DNA of 64,000 nucleotides. Source: Arthrobacter sp. AFG20. GTDB taxonomy: Bacteria; Actinomycetota; Actinomycetes; Actinomycetales; Micrococcaceae. Shown here one piece after another: positions 43,468-51,465 of the stretch. The stretch's first letter is position 1, and every line of letters begins with the position of its first letter. Position numbers and translations under genes: made by a program. The notes under the pieces are model-generated. The model did no database searches. It saw only the letters and a program-made list of their open reading frames with translations, and was not told where the DNA came from. The stretch spans positions 1-64,000 of the forward strand of contig NZ_PJMC01000016.1 in NCBI RefSeq assembly GCF_002892795.1, given 5' to 3'.

Positions 43468-44457
43468 GTGGACTTCCCCCTTAGCAGCTCAGTCATCCTT
43501 GTGGCTGCTGTTGCGCTCTGGATCGTTTGGGTCGCCCCTTACGTGCTCCGCAACGGCCGGCATCAGTTCCAGACTGCCGGTGACCTGACGCTGGACAGCG
43601 TCGACGCCGAAACTGCAAACCCGCAAGCCGGGACGGTTGTGTATATGGCCGCCCAGCAGGAGAAACGCATGGACACCAGGAAGAGCAGCGAACCAGCAAC
43701 AGGCCTTACCCCGGTTCCGTCCGGCAGCAGGCCTGCCGCCCTGGGGGCCGGCGCTTTTCGGATCCGGTACGGACGGACGGCAATCGCATTCGTTGGGCTG
43801 TTGTCCTTCCTGACGGCGATCATTGCCGGTCTCCTGCGTCTCTTCGGGATTGGTAACCCCTGGGTTCCGGTAGTGGCGCTCCTGACCGGTGTTGCCGCCG
43901 TCGTGGTTTTGCGGCGGCTTGCCGTCCGTGACCGACGCAGGAAAGTCAGCGCTGCCTTCAGGGCAGCCATGGGCTCGCCCTCCGACCGGACGCACGACCG
44001 GGTACCGGTCGCCGAGCGCCTCCCGGAGGCGGCGCCCGCGTCGGAGCCCGAGAAGCCCCGTGAAAGTGCGCTCTTCGATGCCCAGGCCGAAGCGCCGAAG
44101 CCCAAGCCCCTCACCGCAATCGAACTTCGCGAGGCTGCACTGGCAGTTGCCCTTGCGGCCGGCGATGAAAGCGCCGCAGCCCCGGTGCAGGGCCCGGCGG
44201 CCCCGCCTGAATCCAGCTGGGAACCGGTGGAGGTTCCCAAGCCGACCTACGTCGAGGCGCCCAAAGCCGAGCGTCCGGCACCCGAGCCGCTGGCGCTGCC
44301 CGAGGCTCCGAAGTCCGTGGGCAAGCCTTCACTCAAGCAGGGTCCGGCCGCCGCACCTCCTGTAGCCTCTCCGAATGCAGCGCCCGCCAAGCCGCTGACC
44401 AAGGCCCAGAGCGCGCTGAGCAACCTTGATGACGTCCTGCAGCGCCGCCGCGCGTAG
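43468..44457 (+). CDS. Conserved membrane protein of the galU-rimJ neighbourhood
   Basis: A 329-residue protein. One N-terminal helix (about 5-26, SSVILVAAVALWIVWVAPYV) precedes a ~75-residue loop, a second pair of helices lies near 102-150, and the rest is a long Pro/Ala/Glu-rich cytoplasmic tail (EVPKPTYVEAPKAERPAPEP) ending DDVLQRRRA. It matches by position and build the mycobacterial Rv0996-type membrane protein found after rimJ. The function is unknown. The GTG at 43468 is preferred to a TTG at 43462 by -10 spacing. Confidence 0.7.
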   Translation: MDFPLSSSVILVAAVALWIVWVAPYVLRNGRHQFQTAGDLTLDSVDAETANPQAGTVVYMAAQQEKRMDTRKSSEPATGLTPVPSGSRPAALGAGAFRIRYGRTAIAFVGLLSFLTAIIAGLLRLFGIGNPWVPVVALLTGVAAVVVLRRLAVRDRRRKVSAAFRAAMGSPSDRTHDRVPVAERLPEAAPASEPEKPRESALFDAQAEAPKPKPLTAIELREAALAVALAAGDESAAAPVQGPAAPPESSWEPVEVPKPTYVEAPKAERPAPEPLALPEAPKSVGKPSLKQGPAAAPPVASPNAAPAKPLTKAQSALSNLDDVLQRRRA

Positions 44458-44490
44458 CCTGGCGTCCGTGCAGCATCAGGTGTCACAGTA

Positions 44491-45291
44491 GTGGTTCGCA
44501 TCTGCGTTGCCGGCGGTACTGGCGAAGCCGGCCGTGAAGTGGTGCGCCAGGCCCTTGGTCTGGGGCACGCCGTCGCCGTCCTGACCCGGAACCCGCCGCC
44601 ACCGGGTGCCCGGGAGTATTACGACGGCGCCGCCTACTTCCGTGCGGACGTCACCACCGGAGAAGGGTTGGCGGAAGCGCTGGCGGGCGCCGACGTCGTC
44701 GTCGATTGCCTCGAAGCGCGGACCGGCAAGGCACTCAGGCACTATGCGGCCGGCGGCGCACTGCTGCTGGGCGAGGCCAAGGCGGCCGGCGTGGCCCGGG
44801 CCGTGCAGCTTTCCATCGTGAACTGCGACCAGAGCGCCCTCGCCTACTACCGGTCCAAGGCGGACAAGGAACGCGTGTATGCGAGATCGCCGCTCGAAAC
44901 CCGGACGGTGCGGGCAACGCAGTTCCACAGCCTGGTGGCGGGGATTTTCGGTGCGGGTTCCCGTGTCGGCGTGGTGCCGGTGATCAAAGGTGCCCGGTTC
45001 CAGCCGATCTCGCCGGCCGACGTGGCGTCTGCGCTATTGGAAGCCGGACTGGGACCGCCGTCAGGTGATTCCCACGAGGTGCAGACGGTCGGAGGCCCGG
45101 CGGTGCTGGGCATGGGGTCGCTGGCCAGCACTTGGAAGCGGATAACCGGAGCCAGGGGCCTCGTGACAGAACTGCCGCTGCCCGGATCGACAGGCAGATT
45201 TCTGCGCGAAGGAAAGAACCTTGCGCCTGATCAGCGTTACGGACACGCTACATTTGAGGTCTGGTTGGCAAACCGGCAGGAAAATTTGTAG
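44491..45291 (+). CDS. NAD(P)-binding atypical SDR / NmrA-like protein
   Basis: A 266-residue Rossmann protein. The N-terminal VRICVAGGTGEAGREVVRQAL is the atypical-SDR nucleotide loop, followed by GADVVVDCLEA and a Tyr-x3-Lys candidate (YYRSKADKE). The C-terminal half (RFQPISPADVASALLEA) is NmrA-like substrate region. No substrate can be named. It begins 33 bp after the previous gene and ends 44 bp before the tRNA. Confidence 0.8.
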   Translation: MVRICVAGGTGEAGREVVRQALGLGHAVAVLTRNPPPPGAREYYDGAAYFRADVTTGEGLAEALAGADVVVDCLEARTGKALRHYAAGGALLLGEAKAAGVARAVQLSIVNCDQSALAYYRSKADKERVYARSPLETRTVRATQFHSLVAGIFGAGSRVGVVPVIKGARFQPISPADVASALLEAGLGPPSGDSHEVQTVGGPAVLGMGSLASTWKRITGARGLVTELPLPGSTGRFLREGKNLAPDQRYGHATFEVWLANRQENL

Positions 45292-45335
45292 CCTAGGGAA
45301 ACCGGCGTTGAAGTTCCTCAGGGAAACGGCGCCAC

Positions 45336-45408
45336 GGGGTTATAGCTCAGTTGGTAGAGCGCTTCGTTCGCATCGAAGAGGTCAGGGGTTCGAATCCCCT
45401 TAGCTCCA
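45336..45408 (+). tRNA. tRNA-Ala (anticodon CGC)
   Basis: A complete cloverleaf: acceptor GGGGTTA/TAGCTCC, D arm GCTCAGTTGGTAGAGC, anticodon arm CTTCG-TTCGCAT-CGAAG with CGC, and T arm AGGGG-TTCGAAT-CCCCT. Discriminator A is present and CCA is not encoded. It decodes GCG alanine codons, frequent in this GC-rich genome. A terminator follows within 6 bases. Confidence 0.93.
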
Positions 45409-45413
45409 CAGTT

Positions 45414-45443
45414 ACACCCCGGTCTTCGGACGGGGGTGTTTTT
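45414..45443 (+). terminator. tRNA-Ala terminator
   Basis: ACACCCC (45414-45420) pairs with GGGGTGT (45433-45439), with an inner GTC-TTCG-GAC, followed by TTTT. Confidence 0.85.
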
Positions 45444-45560
45444 GTTGGCGCGTGCTCCACCCTTGTCGGAAAGATATTGCCGATTTGTTTGATTCGCCCG
45501 CTGCGGGAACTGCGCTTCCGCAGTGCCGAGTTCGCCGCGTGACCACGGCACGGTTGAACG

Positions 45561-45962
45561 TCAGGACTCTGCAGAACCGTGGGATTTGGGCGGGAGGTGG
45601 CCGCGCCGGGACGCTTCACGGACTACCTGCCGGATGTTCGCGAACAGCACGGCCTTTACTGCTGTCATGTCAGGGGAATGGCCGTGCTTCAGTGCGCTCT
45701 CGAGACTGGCGCAGTAGGATTCAAGGCGCCGCGCTCCGGCCATCCCGGAGCTGACCCTCAGGCTGATGATCGCCTCCAGAGTCGTCTCGGTATCGCCGCG
45801 CGTGAGGCCCTTGAAGATCTTGGCCGCCCGCACGGGGAGCATCACCAGATACTCCTCCATGAACTTCTGCGCCGCATCGTCGCCGGCTTCGTCTCTGAGG
45901 TCCTGCAGCGCCGCGTCATCCAGGACCGGAAGGTCCTGGCCCGCGTCCGGGTCCTCCGCCAT
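45561..45962 (-). CDS. HPt-like protein lacking the phosphoacceptor histidine
   Basis: A 133-residue all-helical protein. Residues 30-110 fit the HPt four-helix pattern: FMEEYLVMLPVRAAKIFKGL, then AIISLRVSSGMAGARRLESY, then CASLESAL. In a working HPt the motif is A-x-H-(S/T)-L-K-x-S-S; here the His position is Ile66 and the Lys is Arg69. It therefore cannot relay phosphate by the usual residue. It could act as a decoy or binding partner for a receiver or kinase. No two-component genes are adjacent. GAGGTG precedes the ATG. Confidence 0.6.
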   Translation of the reverse strand: MAEDPDAGQDLPVLDDAALQDLRDEAGDDAAQKFMEEYLVMLPVRAAKIFKGLTRGDTETTLEAIISLRVSSGMAGARRLESYCASLESALKHGHSPDMTAVKAVLFANIRQVVREASRRGHLPPKSHGSAES

Positions 45963-46370
45963 GCAGCCACCTCATCCAGTTGTCCACGCCGTCCTGTGAT
46001 TCTCATTGAAATGGTCCCGGACACAGCTCAAGAACCTGCCACCGTCATCGCAGGTTCGGATCAAGAGTTCGTCAGTATCCATCCAGGGAGCGGAGTCCGG
46101 CCCCGCATGCGGCAAGCTCCGGCGGCCCTTGGCCGCCCATGTAATTGTCCGCCGGGTCCGGGGTACATCGGGGGGAATGCGTTCCGGACCCGGCGTTCTG
46201 AAGCAATGGTTCGCGGCTACCTTCTGCTTCAGGGACAGGAACAGTCTGCGGCCTGAACATTATGAAATGCGGGTGCTACCTGATAGTCGGGCTTCGTTTT
46301 TACCCCCTGCGGGAGGGGTTTCGACGCCGCATGCCCGAGGTTTTCCCAAGCTTCGCCTAGTATCGCTCTC
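45963..46370. other. 408-bp noncoding gap with two perfect inverted repeats
   Basis: No frame with convincing codon use spans this gap. It holds GAACCTGC/GCAGGTTC (46032-46039 with 46050-46057) and CCGGGTCCGG/CCGGACCCGG (46152-46161 with 46184-46193). A third CCCCC/GGGG hairpin follows a T5 run near 46300. It contains the promoters of both divergent flanking genes and might hold a small RNA. Confidence 0.5.
46358..46363 (+). promoter_or_regulatory. -10 box of the 181-aa membrane protein gene
   Basis: TAGTAT ends 7 bases before the ATG at 46371. Confidence 0.5.
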
Positions 46371-46916
46371 ATGAAAAGATGGGCCGCAGAGCACCCCTTC
46401 CGGGTAGCCGCCATGGCTGTGGTGCTTGGATGGGGCGCGGTGGTAGCCGTGGACATGATCCGCGGGCGTCCACTTGAGGATGCCCTTTTCAACGCGTCAT
46501 TTTGGATGGCCGCCGTCGCCGTGATCGGGTATTTCACCTGGAAGCGCAGCAGGAAGACGGCGGACAGACTCTCGCAGCGCGGGCAGATACTGCTTTACCT
46601 CCGCTACCCGGACGCCCGCCCCGGGTCCTTGAGTGGAATCTGGAACATGGGTGTCGCCACCCTGGAGCAGGGAAGGATCGAGTTTCAGCCCGCCGTCTAC
46701 GACACCCTGGAACCTTCCGGCCGCAGCACAGCCCTCACGGGAATTGAAGCACTATCCGTTCCGCGGCTGCTCAGCCGGCAGGACGCAAAATATGTGAGTC
46801 AACGCCTGTTCCAGGTCGTGACCTTTGCGTCGGACGTCGGCCGCATTGAAATCGCGGCCAGCCCTGGCTCGTTTCAAACCATTCGGGAGACTGTCTTGAC
46901 GAATCCCAGCGAATGA
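46371..46916 (+). CDS. Two-TM protein with PH-like soluble domain, unknown function
   Basis: A 181-residue protein with two closely spaced membrane helices (about 12-28 and 43-60) and a soluble beta-rich region (WNMGVATLEQGRIEFQPAVY, QVVTFASDVGRIEIAASP) that reads like a small membrane-linked PH-type domain. The fold call is inference from the strand pattern. It is leaderless by its -10 spacing and convergent with a lipoprotein gene. Confidence 0.65.
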   Translation: MKRWAAEHPFRVAAMAVVLGWGAVVAVDMIRGRPLEDALFNASFWMAAVAVIGYFTWKRSRKTADRLSQRGQILLYLRYPDARPGSLSGIWNMGVATLEQGRIEFQPAVYDTLEPSGRSTALTGIEALSVPRLLSRQDAKYVSQRLFQVVTFASDVGRIEIAASPGSFQTIRETVLTNPSE

Positions 46917-46982
46917 GGCGCTGCGAGACTTGCGTTTGCCCAGCGTGAGCGCAGGGGCGGCCTCGTCTTTGCCGACGCGAAA

Positions 46983-47022
46983 GGCGGCCACGGGCAGGAG
47001 GAGTGCCCCGCCCGTGGCCGCC
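46983..47022. terminator. Bidirectional terminator hairpin
   Basis: A perfect 13-bp stem (46983-46995 with 47010-47022) and a 14-base loop lie between two convergent genes. Confidence 0.8.
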
Positions 47023-47041
47023 AGCGTGTAAGAGATGCGGG

Positions 47042-47383
47042 CTACTGGCCGCCGCAGAACCTGCTGTAGGTGCTGCCGGCCTGCTCGTAGCCGGTCTTCA
47101 GGCCGGTGAGCTTCGCCTCGTCCGGGGTTTCCTTCGCGGACTCGTCCGTGTATTCCAGGATGGCCTGCAGCGCGGGCCGCAGCTCGTCGGAGGACACTGC
47201 CTCGATGGGACGGATCTGGTTGGCCAGGCGGGTCATGCCGGTCTTGCCGACGGAGTTCGCGGGGTTCGAGACAACCGTCCGGATACGGTCGCACGTCTGT
47301 GCGGTTGTGAGCTGCGGTGCGGCGCAGGCGGAAGCGGAGAGGACGAACCCGGCGGCAAGCAGGGCAGTGGTGAGTTTCTTCAT
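47042..47383 (-). CDS. Small secreted lipoprotein, unknown function
   Basis: A 113-residue protein. The signal MKKLTTALLAAGFVLSASAC ends in a lipobox with the lipidated Cys at 20. The mature part has two further cysteines (TCDRI and SRFCGG) that could form a disulfide. It resembles short actinobacterial lipoproteins of unknown role. The ATG at 47381-47383 follows GAGGGAA; eight extra upstream residues of the longer frame are rejected. Confidence 0.75.
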   Translation of the reverse strand: MKKLTTALLAAGFVLSASACAAPQLTTAQTCDRIRTVVSNPANSVGKTGMTRLANQIRPIEAVSSDELRPALQAILEYTDESAKETPDEAKLTGLKTGYEQAGSTYSRFCGGQ

Positions 47384-47458
47384 GTTTCCCTCAGTAGTTG
47401 ATGTCAATCGATTGTAAGCAGACGCAACCGGCTCAGGACGGACGGGTTACGGCTGTTG

Positions 47459-47965
47459 CTAGCATCCGCCGGACTGCTCATCGGGCAACTGTTCGTCCGA
47501 CTCGATCCGGCGAAGCCCGGACAGCCGCTCTCCGATGCGTGACAGGATGGCGGCCAGTTCCATGGGGACGCTGCCCTCCGGCGCACCAAAGGGATCGCCA
47601 TGCCGTGACGGGGCGATGAGGAACGGAGTGATGTCCCGCTCGTGGAGGACATCCAGCAAATCCAGGAACCGCTGCCAGTCGGCCGGGCCGGCTGCGGACT
47701 CCGCCGAAGGTGAAGGGATGCCGTCCACTACCCACGCGGGGAACCTCCCCGCCAGCAGAACATAGTCCGCAGTCGCCCGGCCCCCGCCGCACAGCTCGGC
47801 GAAGCTGGCCCACAGGATGTCCGGGTCGGCGCCCTTCACTGGCAGCGGACCGGTGGGCAGTGCCAGAACGTCCTGCTGGGAAGCTGAGGGCCTGAACAGC
47901 CCGTAGGCGCCCAGCTGCCGTTCCGTGCCGGGCGTGATGAGCAGGCCCTGACCATAACCGGCCAC
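47459..47965 (-). CDS. Orphan ZapE/AFG1 C-terminal-like domain, lacking the P-loop ATPase
   Basis: A 168-residue protein. LWASFAELCGGGRATADY (51-68), RFPAWVVDGIPSP and QRFLDLLDVLHERDI (98-112) match the C-terminal half of ZapE/AFG1-type ATPases, where the pattern is WFDFAELC, DY, VP, RF-x2-LIDVLYD. The Walker A and B half is absent. It is either a degraded paralogue or a domain reused alone. The GTG start overlaps the corA stop (TAGTG), so it is translationally coupled to the Mg transporter. Confidence 0.65.
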   Translation of the reverse strand: MAGYGQGLLITPGTERQLGAYGLFRPSASQQDVLALPTGPLPVKGADPDILWASFAELCGGGRATADYVLLAGRFPAWVVDGIPSPSAESAAGPADWQRFLDLLDVLHERDITPFLIAPSRHGDPFGAPEGSVPMELAAILSRIGERLSGLRRIESDEQLPDEQSGGC

Positions 47966-48960
47966 TAGAGCCAGCCCTTCCGCTTGAAGATGAGATACAT
48001 CAGTGCGGCGGTGGCGGCCATCAGCAGCATCGCCATGGGATAGCCGTAGGCCCAGTGCAGCTCCGGCATATGGTCAAAGTTCATGCCGTACACGCCGGCC
48101 ACAAAGGACGGGGCGAAGAAGATGGCCGCCCAGGACGAGATCTTCTTTACCTGCTCGTTCTGCTGCGCGCTGGCTTCGTTCTGCCGGTTGGCCGTGAGCG
48201 TGCCGTCCAGGGTCAGCGCGTTCTGCAGGAGGTCACGGAAGGAATCGGCGCGCGAAATCACCCGCTCCACATGGTCCTCGACGTCCCGAAGATTGTGCTG
48301 GAGCTCCGCGTCGGCAGCGAAGTCGTCGAATCCCTCGTTGAGCTGCTGCATGATGGCCGGCAGCGGATGGATGGCCCGCTGGAACTGGATGACCTCGCGT
48401 GCGAGTTCATAGATGCGGCGGGAAACCGCGGAGTCGCCGGAGAAGAGCTGGTCCTCGATTTCGTCGATGTCGTTCTCCAGCCCGGCCACCACGGGAGCGT
48501 AGTCGTCCACCACCTGGTCCAGCAGCCCGTACAGTACTGCCGGCGGTCCGTGGCGGAGGAGATCCGGCCTGGACTCGAGGCGGCGGCGTACCTGTCCGAC
48601 ACCGGACATTTCTGCATGCCGAACGGTCACCACGAAGTTCCTGCCAACGAAAATATGGAGCTCGCCGAATTCCACGGTTTCGGTGTCGTCGCGGTACCGG
48701 GCCGGCCTCAGAACGGTGAAGAGGTTGTCACCGTAGCGCTCCAGCTTCGGCCGTTGGTGGGCCGAGATGGCGTCCTCCACGGCCAGGTCGTGCAGTCCAA
48801 ACTCCTCCGCGACGGCGGCCATCTCGGCTTTCGAAGGACGGTACAGGCCTATCCAGGCCATGCCGCCGTGGCTGTCAAGCGTTTCAAACGTCTGTTCCAG
48901 GTTTCCGGGCTCCGCTGTGCGGACGCCGTCGACGTAAACGGCGTTGTCAATGATGGTCAC
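47965..48960 (-). CDS. corA: CorA family magnesium/cobalt transporter
   Basis: A 331-residue protein with a large cytoplasmic domain (1-265), two C-terminal membrane helices and the pore motif YGMNFDHMPEL between them. The cytoplasmic end is basic (KRKGWL). It forms a pentameric Mg2+ channel. The first codon is GTG, ACCATCATT following. The next gene overlaps its stop. Confidence 0.93.
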   Translation of the reverse strand: MTIIDNAVYVDGVRTAEPGNLEQTFETLDSHGGMAWIGLYRPSKAEMAAVAEEFGLHDLAVEDAISAHQRPKLERYGDNLFTVLRPARYRDDTETVEFGELHIFVGRNFVVTVRHAEMSGVGQVRRRLESRPDLLRHGPPAVLYGLLDQVVDDYAPVVAGLENDIDEIEDQLFSGDSAVSRRIYELAREVIQFQRAIHPLPAIMQQLNEGFDDFAADAELQHNLRDVEDHVERVISRADSFRDLLQNALTLDGTLTANRQNEASAQQNEQVKKISSWAAIFFAPSFVAGVYGMNFDHMPELHWAYGYPMAMLLMAATAALMYLIFKRKGWL

Positions 48961-48985
48961 AGTCTGCAGGTCTCCGTCTGTTGGG

Positions 48986-49411
48986 TCAGGACATCGCGCC
49001 GATGATCACTCCCGCTGCGGTCACAGCGAGGACATCATGGCCGGAGTCGATGAGCGTCACGGCAACAGGACGTCCGGCGAAACCGTTGTGGATTACGTGG
49101 CCTCCCACCCGGAACACCACGGCCAGCACAAAAGCGAACCATCCGCCGGCCAGTGCGGTGTTGAGTCCAAGCTTGCTGATCAGCACTGCGAGGAGGATGG
49201 CTGTCAGGGCTGCGGCCGCCATCATGGGCACCCAGACCGCGGCGCCGCCCTCCGAGTTCCTGAGGTCCGCTTCCGTCTTGCGCACGGCCGCCATCCAACG
49301 CTTGCCGAGCACGGCTGGCAGATACCAGACGAAGCCGATGGCCATGCTCGCAATGAAGGCAAGAAGCACCGCAAGCCAGTTGACCTGAAAGAAGTAAGAG
49401 AGCCAGTCCAT
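48986..49411 (-). CDS. DUF1761 membrane protein
   Basis: A 141-residue protein with four membrane helices (MDWLSYFFQVNWLAVLLAF, FVWYLP, MMAAAALTAILLAVLISKLG, VTAAGVIIGAMS). The WYLPAVLGKRWM segment is a DUF1761 mark. On the minus strand TAGGAT (49418-49423) ends 6 bases before the ATG and overlaps the stop of the Lrp-type gene. The function is unknown. Confidence 0.83.
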   Translation of the reverse strand: MDWLSYFFQVNWLAVLLAFIASMAIGFVWYLPAVLGKRWMAAVRKTEADLRNSEGGAAVWVPMMAAAALTAILLAVLISKLGLNTALAGGWFAFVLAVVFRVGGHVIHNGFAGRPVAVTLIDSGHDVLAVTAAGVIIGAMS

Positions 49412-49420
49412 CCTCGAATC

Positions 49421-49927
49421 CTATTCCGACTCTGCCCCGGCAGACTGCACGAGGCGGCTGATCAGCGGCTCGGTCCGGTAAGGGATGTGCGTGTGGAGGG
49501 CCAGTACTGTTTCGGTGCGGATCACGCCCTTGATACGCAGGATCGAACGCAGCGCGGCCTGGAGATTTTGTGTGTCCGTGGCCACCACGCGGCACCAGAC
49601 GTCACCCCTGCCAGAGATCTCGTGTACTTCAAGGACCTGGGCAATCAGCCGCAAAGCAGCGATCACGCCGTCGAGCTCCCGGTGGGTCACCTCAATGGTC
49701 ACAAAGGCGACGACGTCGTATCCCACCGCCTCGAGGTCGATCTCGCGTCCGCCGTCGTGCAGGATCCCGGAGCGCAGCATCCGGCGTACGCGGGACTGGG
49801 CAGTGTTCCGCGCGATGCCCAGTTTCTCGCTCAGCTCGCCGATCTGGACCCGGGGGTCGCGGATCAGCTCGAGCAGGATCTTCAGATCCGTGGGGTCCAA
49901 CGTGTTCAAATCGTCACTCCGGTTCAT
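49421..49927 (-). CDS. Lrp/AsnC family transcriptional regulator 1
   Basis: A 168-residue regulator with an N-terminal HTH (LDPTDLKILLELIRDPRVQI, LSEKLGIARNTAQSRVRRML) and a RAM ligand domain (VTHRELDGVIAALRLIAQVLE). It probably senses an amino acid. It diverges from an MFS transporter, a natural target. The ATG at 49925-49927 is used; a TTG at 49939 is possible. Confidence 0.9.
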   Translation of the reverse strand: MNRSDDLNTLDPTDLKILLELIRDPRVQIGELSEKLGIARNTAQSRVRRMLRSGILHDGGREIDLEAVGYDVVAFVTIEVTHRELDGVIAALRLIAQVLEVHEISGRGDVWCRVVATDTQNLQAALRSILRIKGVIRTETVLALHTHIPYRTEPLISRLVQSAGAESE

Positions 49928-50082
49928 GAATCCGGCCAAAGATTGATGGTTTTGCTCAATAATCCCACAAAATCACGCACTGGGTACGCAGTCCTGCCGC
50001 ATTCTTTAGGTACACGATTCCATCCGTGCGAGCAGCCCCCACAAGGGGCCGGTTCCACGGACACACAGGCAAGGGCACGGGC

Positions 50083-51318
50083 ATGACTGTCTTTAGCGAA
50101 CTTCGGATGCGTCCGGCCCCAGCTACCCGCTGGGGCTGGGATGCGTCCACCACCTCACGGCTGGCCATGGCCGGCGTCGTCATTTTCACGCTCCTGGTGG
50201 GAGCAAACCTGGCGACCCCGCTGTACCCGCTGCTGCAGGTGCGGCTCGGCATCAGTTCCCTTGGCATCACCGTCGCGTTCGCCGCTTATGTCCTGGCGCT
50301 CGTGGCAACGCTCATGCTCGCGGGGCACTGGTCCGACCACATCGGACGCCGTGCGGCCCTCCTCCTTGCCGTGCTGACGGGGCTCGCGGGCGGCCTGCTC
50401 TTTGCGAACGCGGACAGTCTGGCCGGGCTGTGCGGCGGCCGTGCGCTGCAGGGCGTTGCCGTCGCACTGGCCACGGGGGCGAGCTCGGCAGCACTGCGCG
50501 AGCTGCTGCCGGAGCGCCCGGAGTGGGCCTCCCGCTTCACGCTGCTGGCCTCGGCGGGGGGAGTGGCGGCGGGCCCCGCGATCGGCGGGATCCTCTCCCT
50601 CCTGCCCGGCGCCACCACCACGCCGTACTTCATCCATTCGCTCGTCCTGGCCGCCCTGCTGATTCCGCTGTACCTGCTGCGCGCCCGTCCCGCCATCAAA
50701 CCTGCTGCCGGCTCCCGCCCGCTGAAGGCCCTGGCGCCGCGACGGCCGACGGTGTCCCGGGAAGCCCGTGGTGCATTCTGGCTGGCGGCGGCCGTCGGCT
50801 TCCTCAGCTTTGCCGTTTTCGGTTTTTGCCTGTCCCTCGCGCCAAGTTACTTCGCGACGATTCTCGGCACCGATTCGCGGCCACTGATCGGCCTGCTGGC
50901 CGGGCTCACCCTGGGCGCCTCCGCCCTGAGCCAGCTGATCGCCGTCCGCAGCAGGTTCGCAGTACCGGCGGGTCTGGCGGTGCTGGCCGGCTCGGTTGCA
51001 CTCCTCGCTGCCGCGGCTGCCGCAGGCAACCCGTGGCTGCTGGTTGCGGCGAGCCTGGCCGCAGGCGCCGGGCAGGGAGTCGCCTTCCGGACCGTCTTCA
51101 ACGACGTGGCGGGCAAGGTGGAGGCGTCCCGGCACGCACAGATCGTCAGCACCGTTTATGTGATCACCTACCTCGGAAGTGCCGTGCCGGTGGTGGGGCT
51201 GGGGCTCGCGACCGCGGCCTACGGCCTCGACGCGGCCGTCGCTGGATTCGTGACTGCGTGCGCCTGTGCGGCGGGGCTGCTGGCCGCGATCACGTGGCGC
51301 CGCAGTCTCGGCCGGTAA
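50083..51318 (+). CDS. MFS transporter 1
   Basis: A 411-residue, 12-helix transporter. The loop 2-3 signature is GHWSDHIGRRAALLL, with PLYPLLQVRLG in helix 1. A central basic loop (ARPAIKPAAGSRPLKALAPR) splits the halves. It is in the drug/small-molecule exporter range, substrate unknown. The ATG at 50083 follows AAGGG; a GTG at 50026 would add 19 residues. It diverges from the Lrp/AsnC regulator. Confidence 0.85.
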   Translation: MTVFSELRMRPAPATRWGWDASTTSRLAMAGVVIFTLLVGANLATPLYPLLQVRLGISSLGITVAFAAYVLALVATLMLAGHWSDHIGRRAALLLAVLTGLAGGLLFANADSLAGLCGGRALQGVAVALATGASSAALRELLPERPEWASRFTLLASAGGVAAGPAIGGILSLLPGATTTPYFIHSLVLAALLIPLYLLRARPAIKPAAGSRPLKALAPRRPTVSREARGAFWLAAAVGFLSFAVFGFCLSLAPSYFATILGTDSRPLIGLLAGLTLGASALSQLIAVRSRFAVPAGLAVLAGSVALLAAAAAAGNPWLLVAASLAAGAGQGVAFRTVFNDVAGKVEASRHAQIVSTVYVITYLGSAVPVVGLGLATAAYGLDAAVAGFVTACACAAGLLAAITWRRSLGR

Positions 51319-51388
51319 CAGCGCTTCCCTCGGCGCCGCGGCCTCCGCCGGCAGCAGCGAAGGGAGGGACCGCCGTCGCTCAGGGAGA

Positions 51389-51450
51389 CTGCAAAGAAAG
51401 AGTTGCAAAGAACCGATTGCAAAGAAATGATTGCAAAGAAATCTTTGCAA
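51389..51450. promoter_or_regulatory. Operator array: four 14-bp-phased TTGCAAAGAA repeats ending in a palindrome
   Basis: (C/T)TGCAAAGAA occurs at 51389, 51403, 51417 and 51431, exactly 14 bp apart. The last copy also forms a perfect palindrome TTGCAAAGA-AA-TCTTTGCAA (51431-51450). The array is AT-rich against GC-rich surroundings. Its last TTGCAA (51431-51436) doubles as a -35, 17 bp before TAGCCT. It is probably the autoregulatory site of the downstream HTH protein. Confidence 0.88.
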
Positions 51451-51459
51451 GCGTAGCCT
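51431..51459 (+). promoter_or_regulatory. Promoter of the ArsR-type regulator
   Basis: TTGCAA (51431-51436), a 17-bp spacer that contains the palindrome, and TAGCCT (51454-51459). The predicted start of transcription is base 51466, the A of the ATG, giving a leaderless mRNA. Confidence 0.75.
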
Positions 51460-51465
51460 TGCGGT

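Noticed and set aside
46006-46370. Short frames on the plus strand in the 46-kb gap
   Set aside because: Codon use and composition are unlike neighbouring genes, there is no ribosome site, and they cross the perfect inverted repeats.
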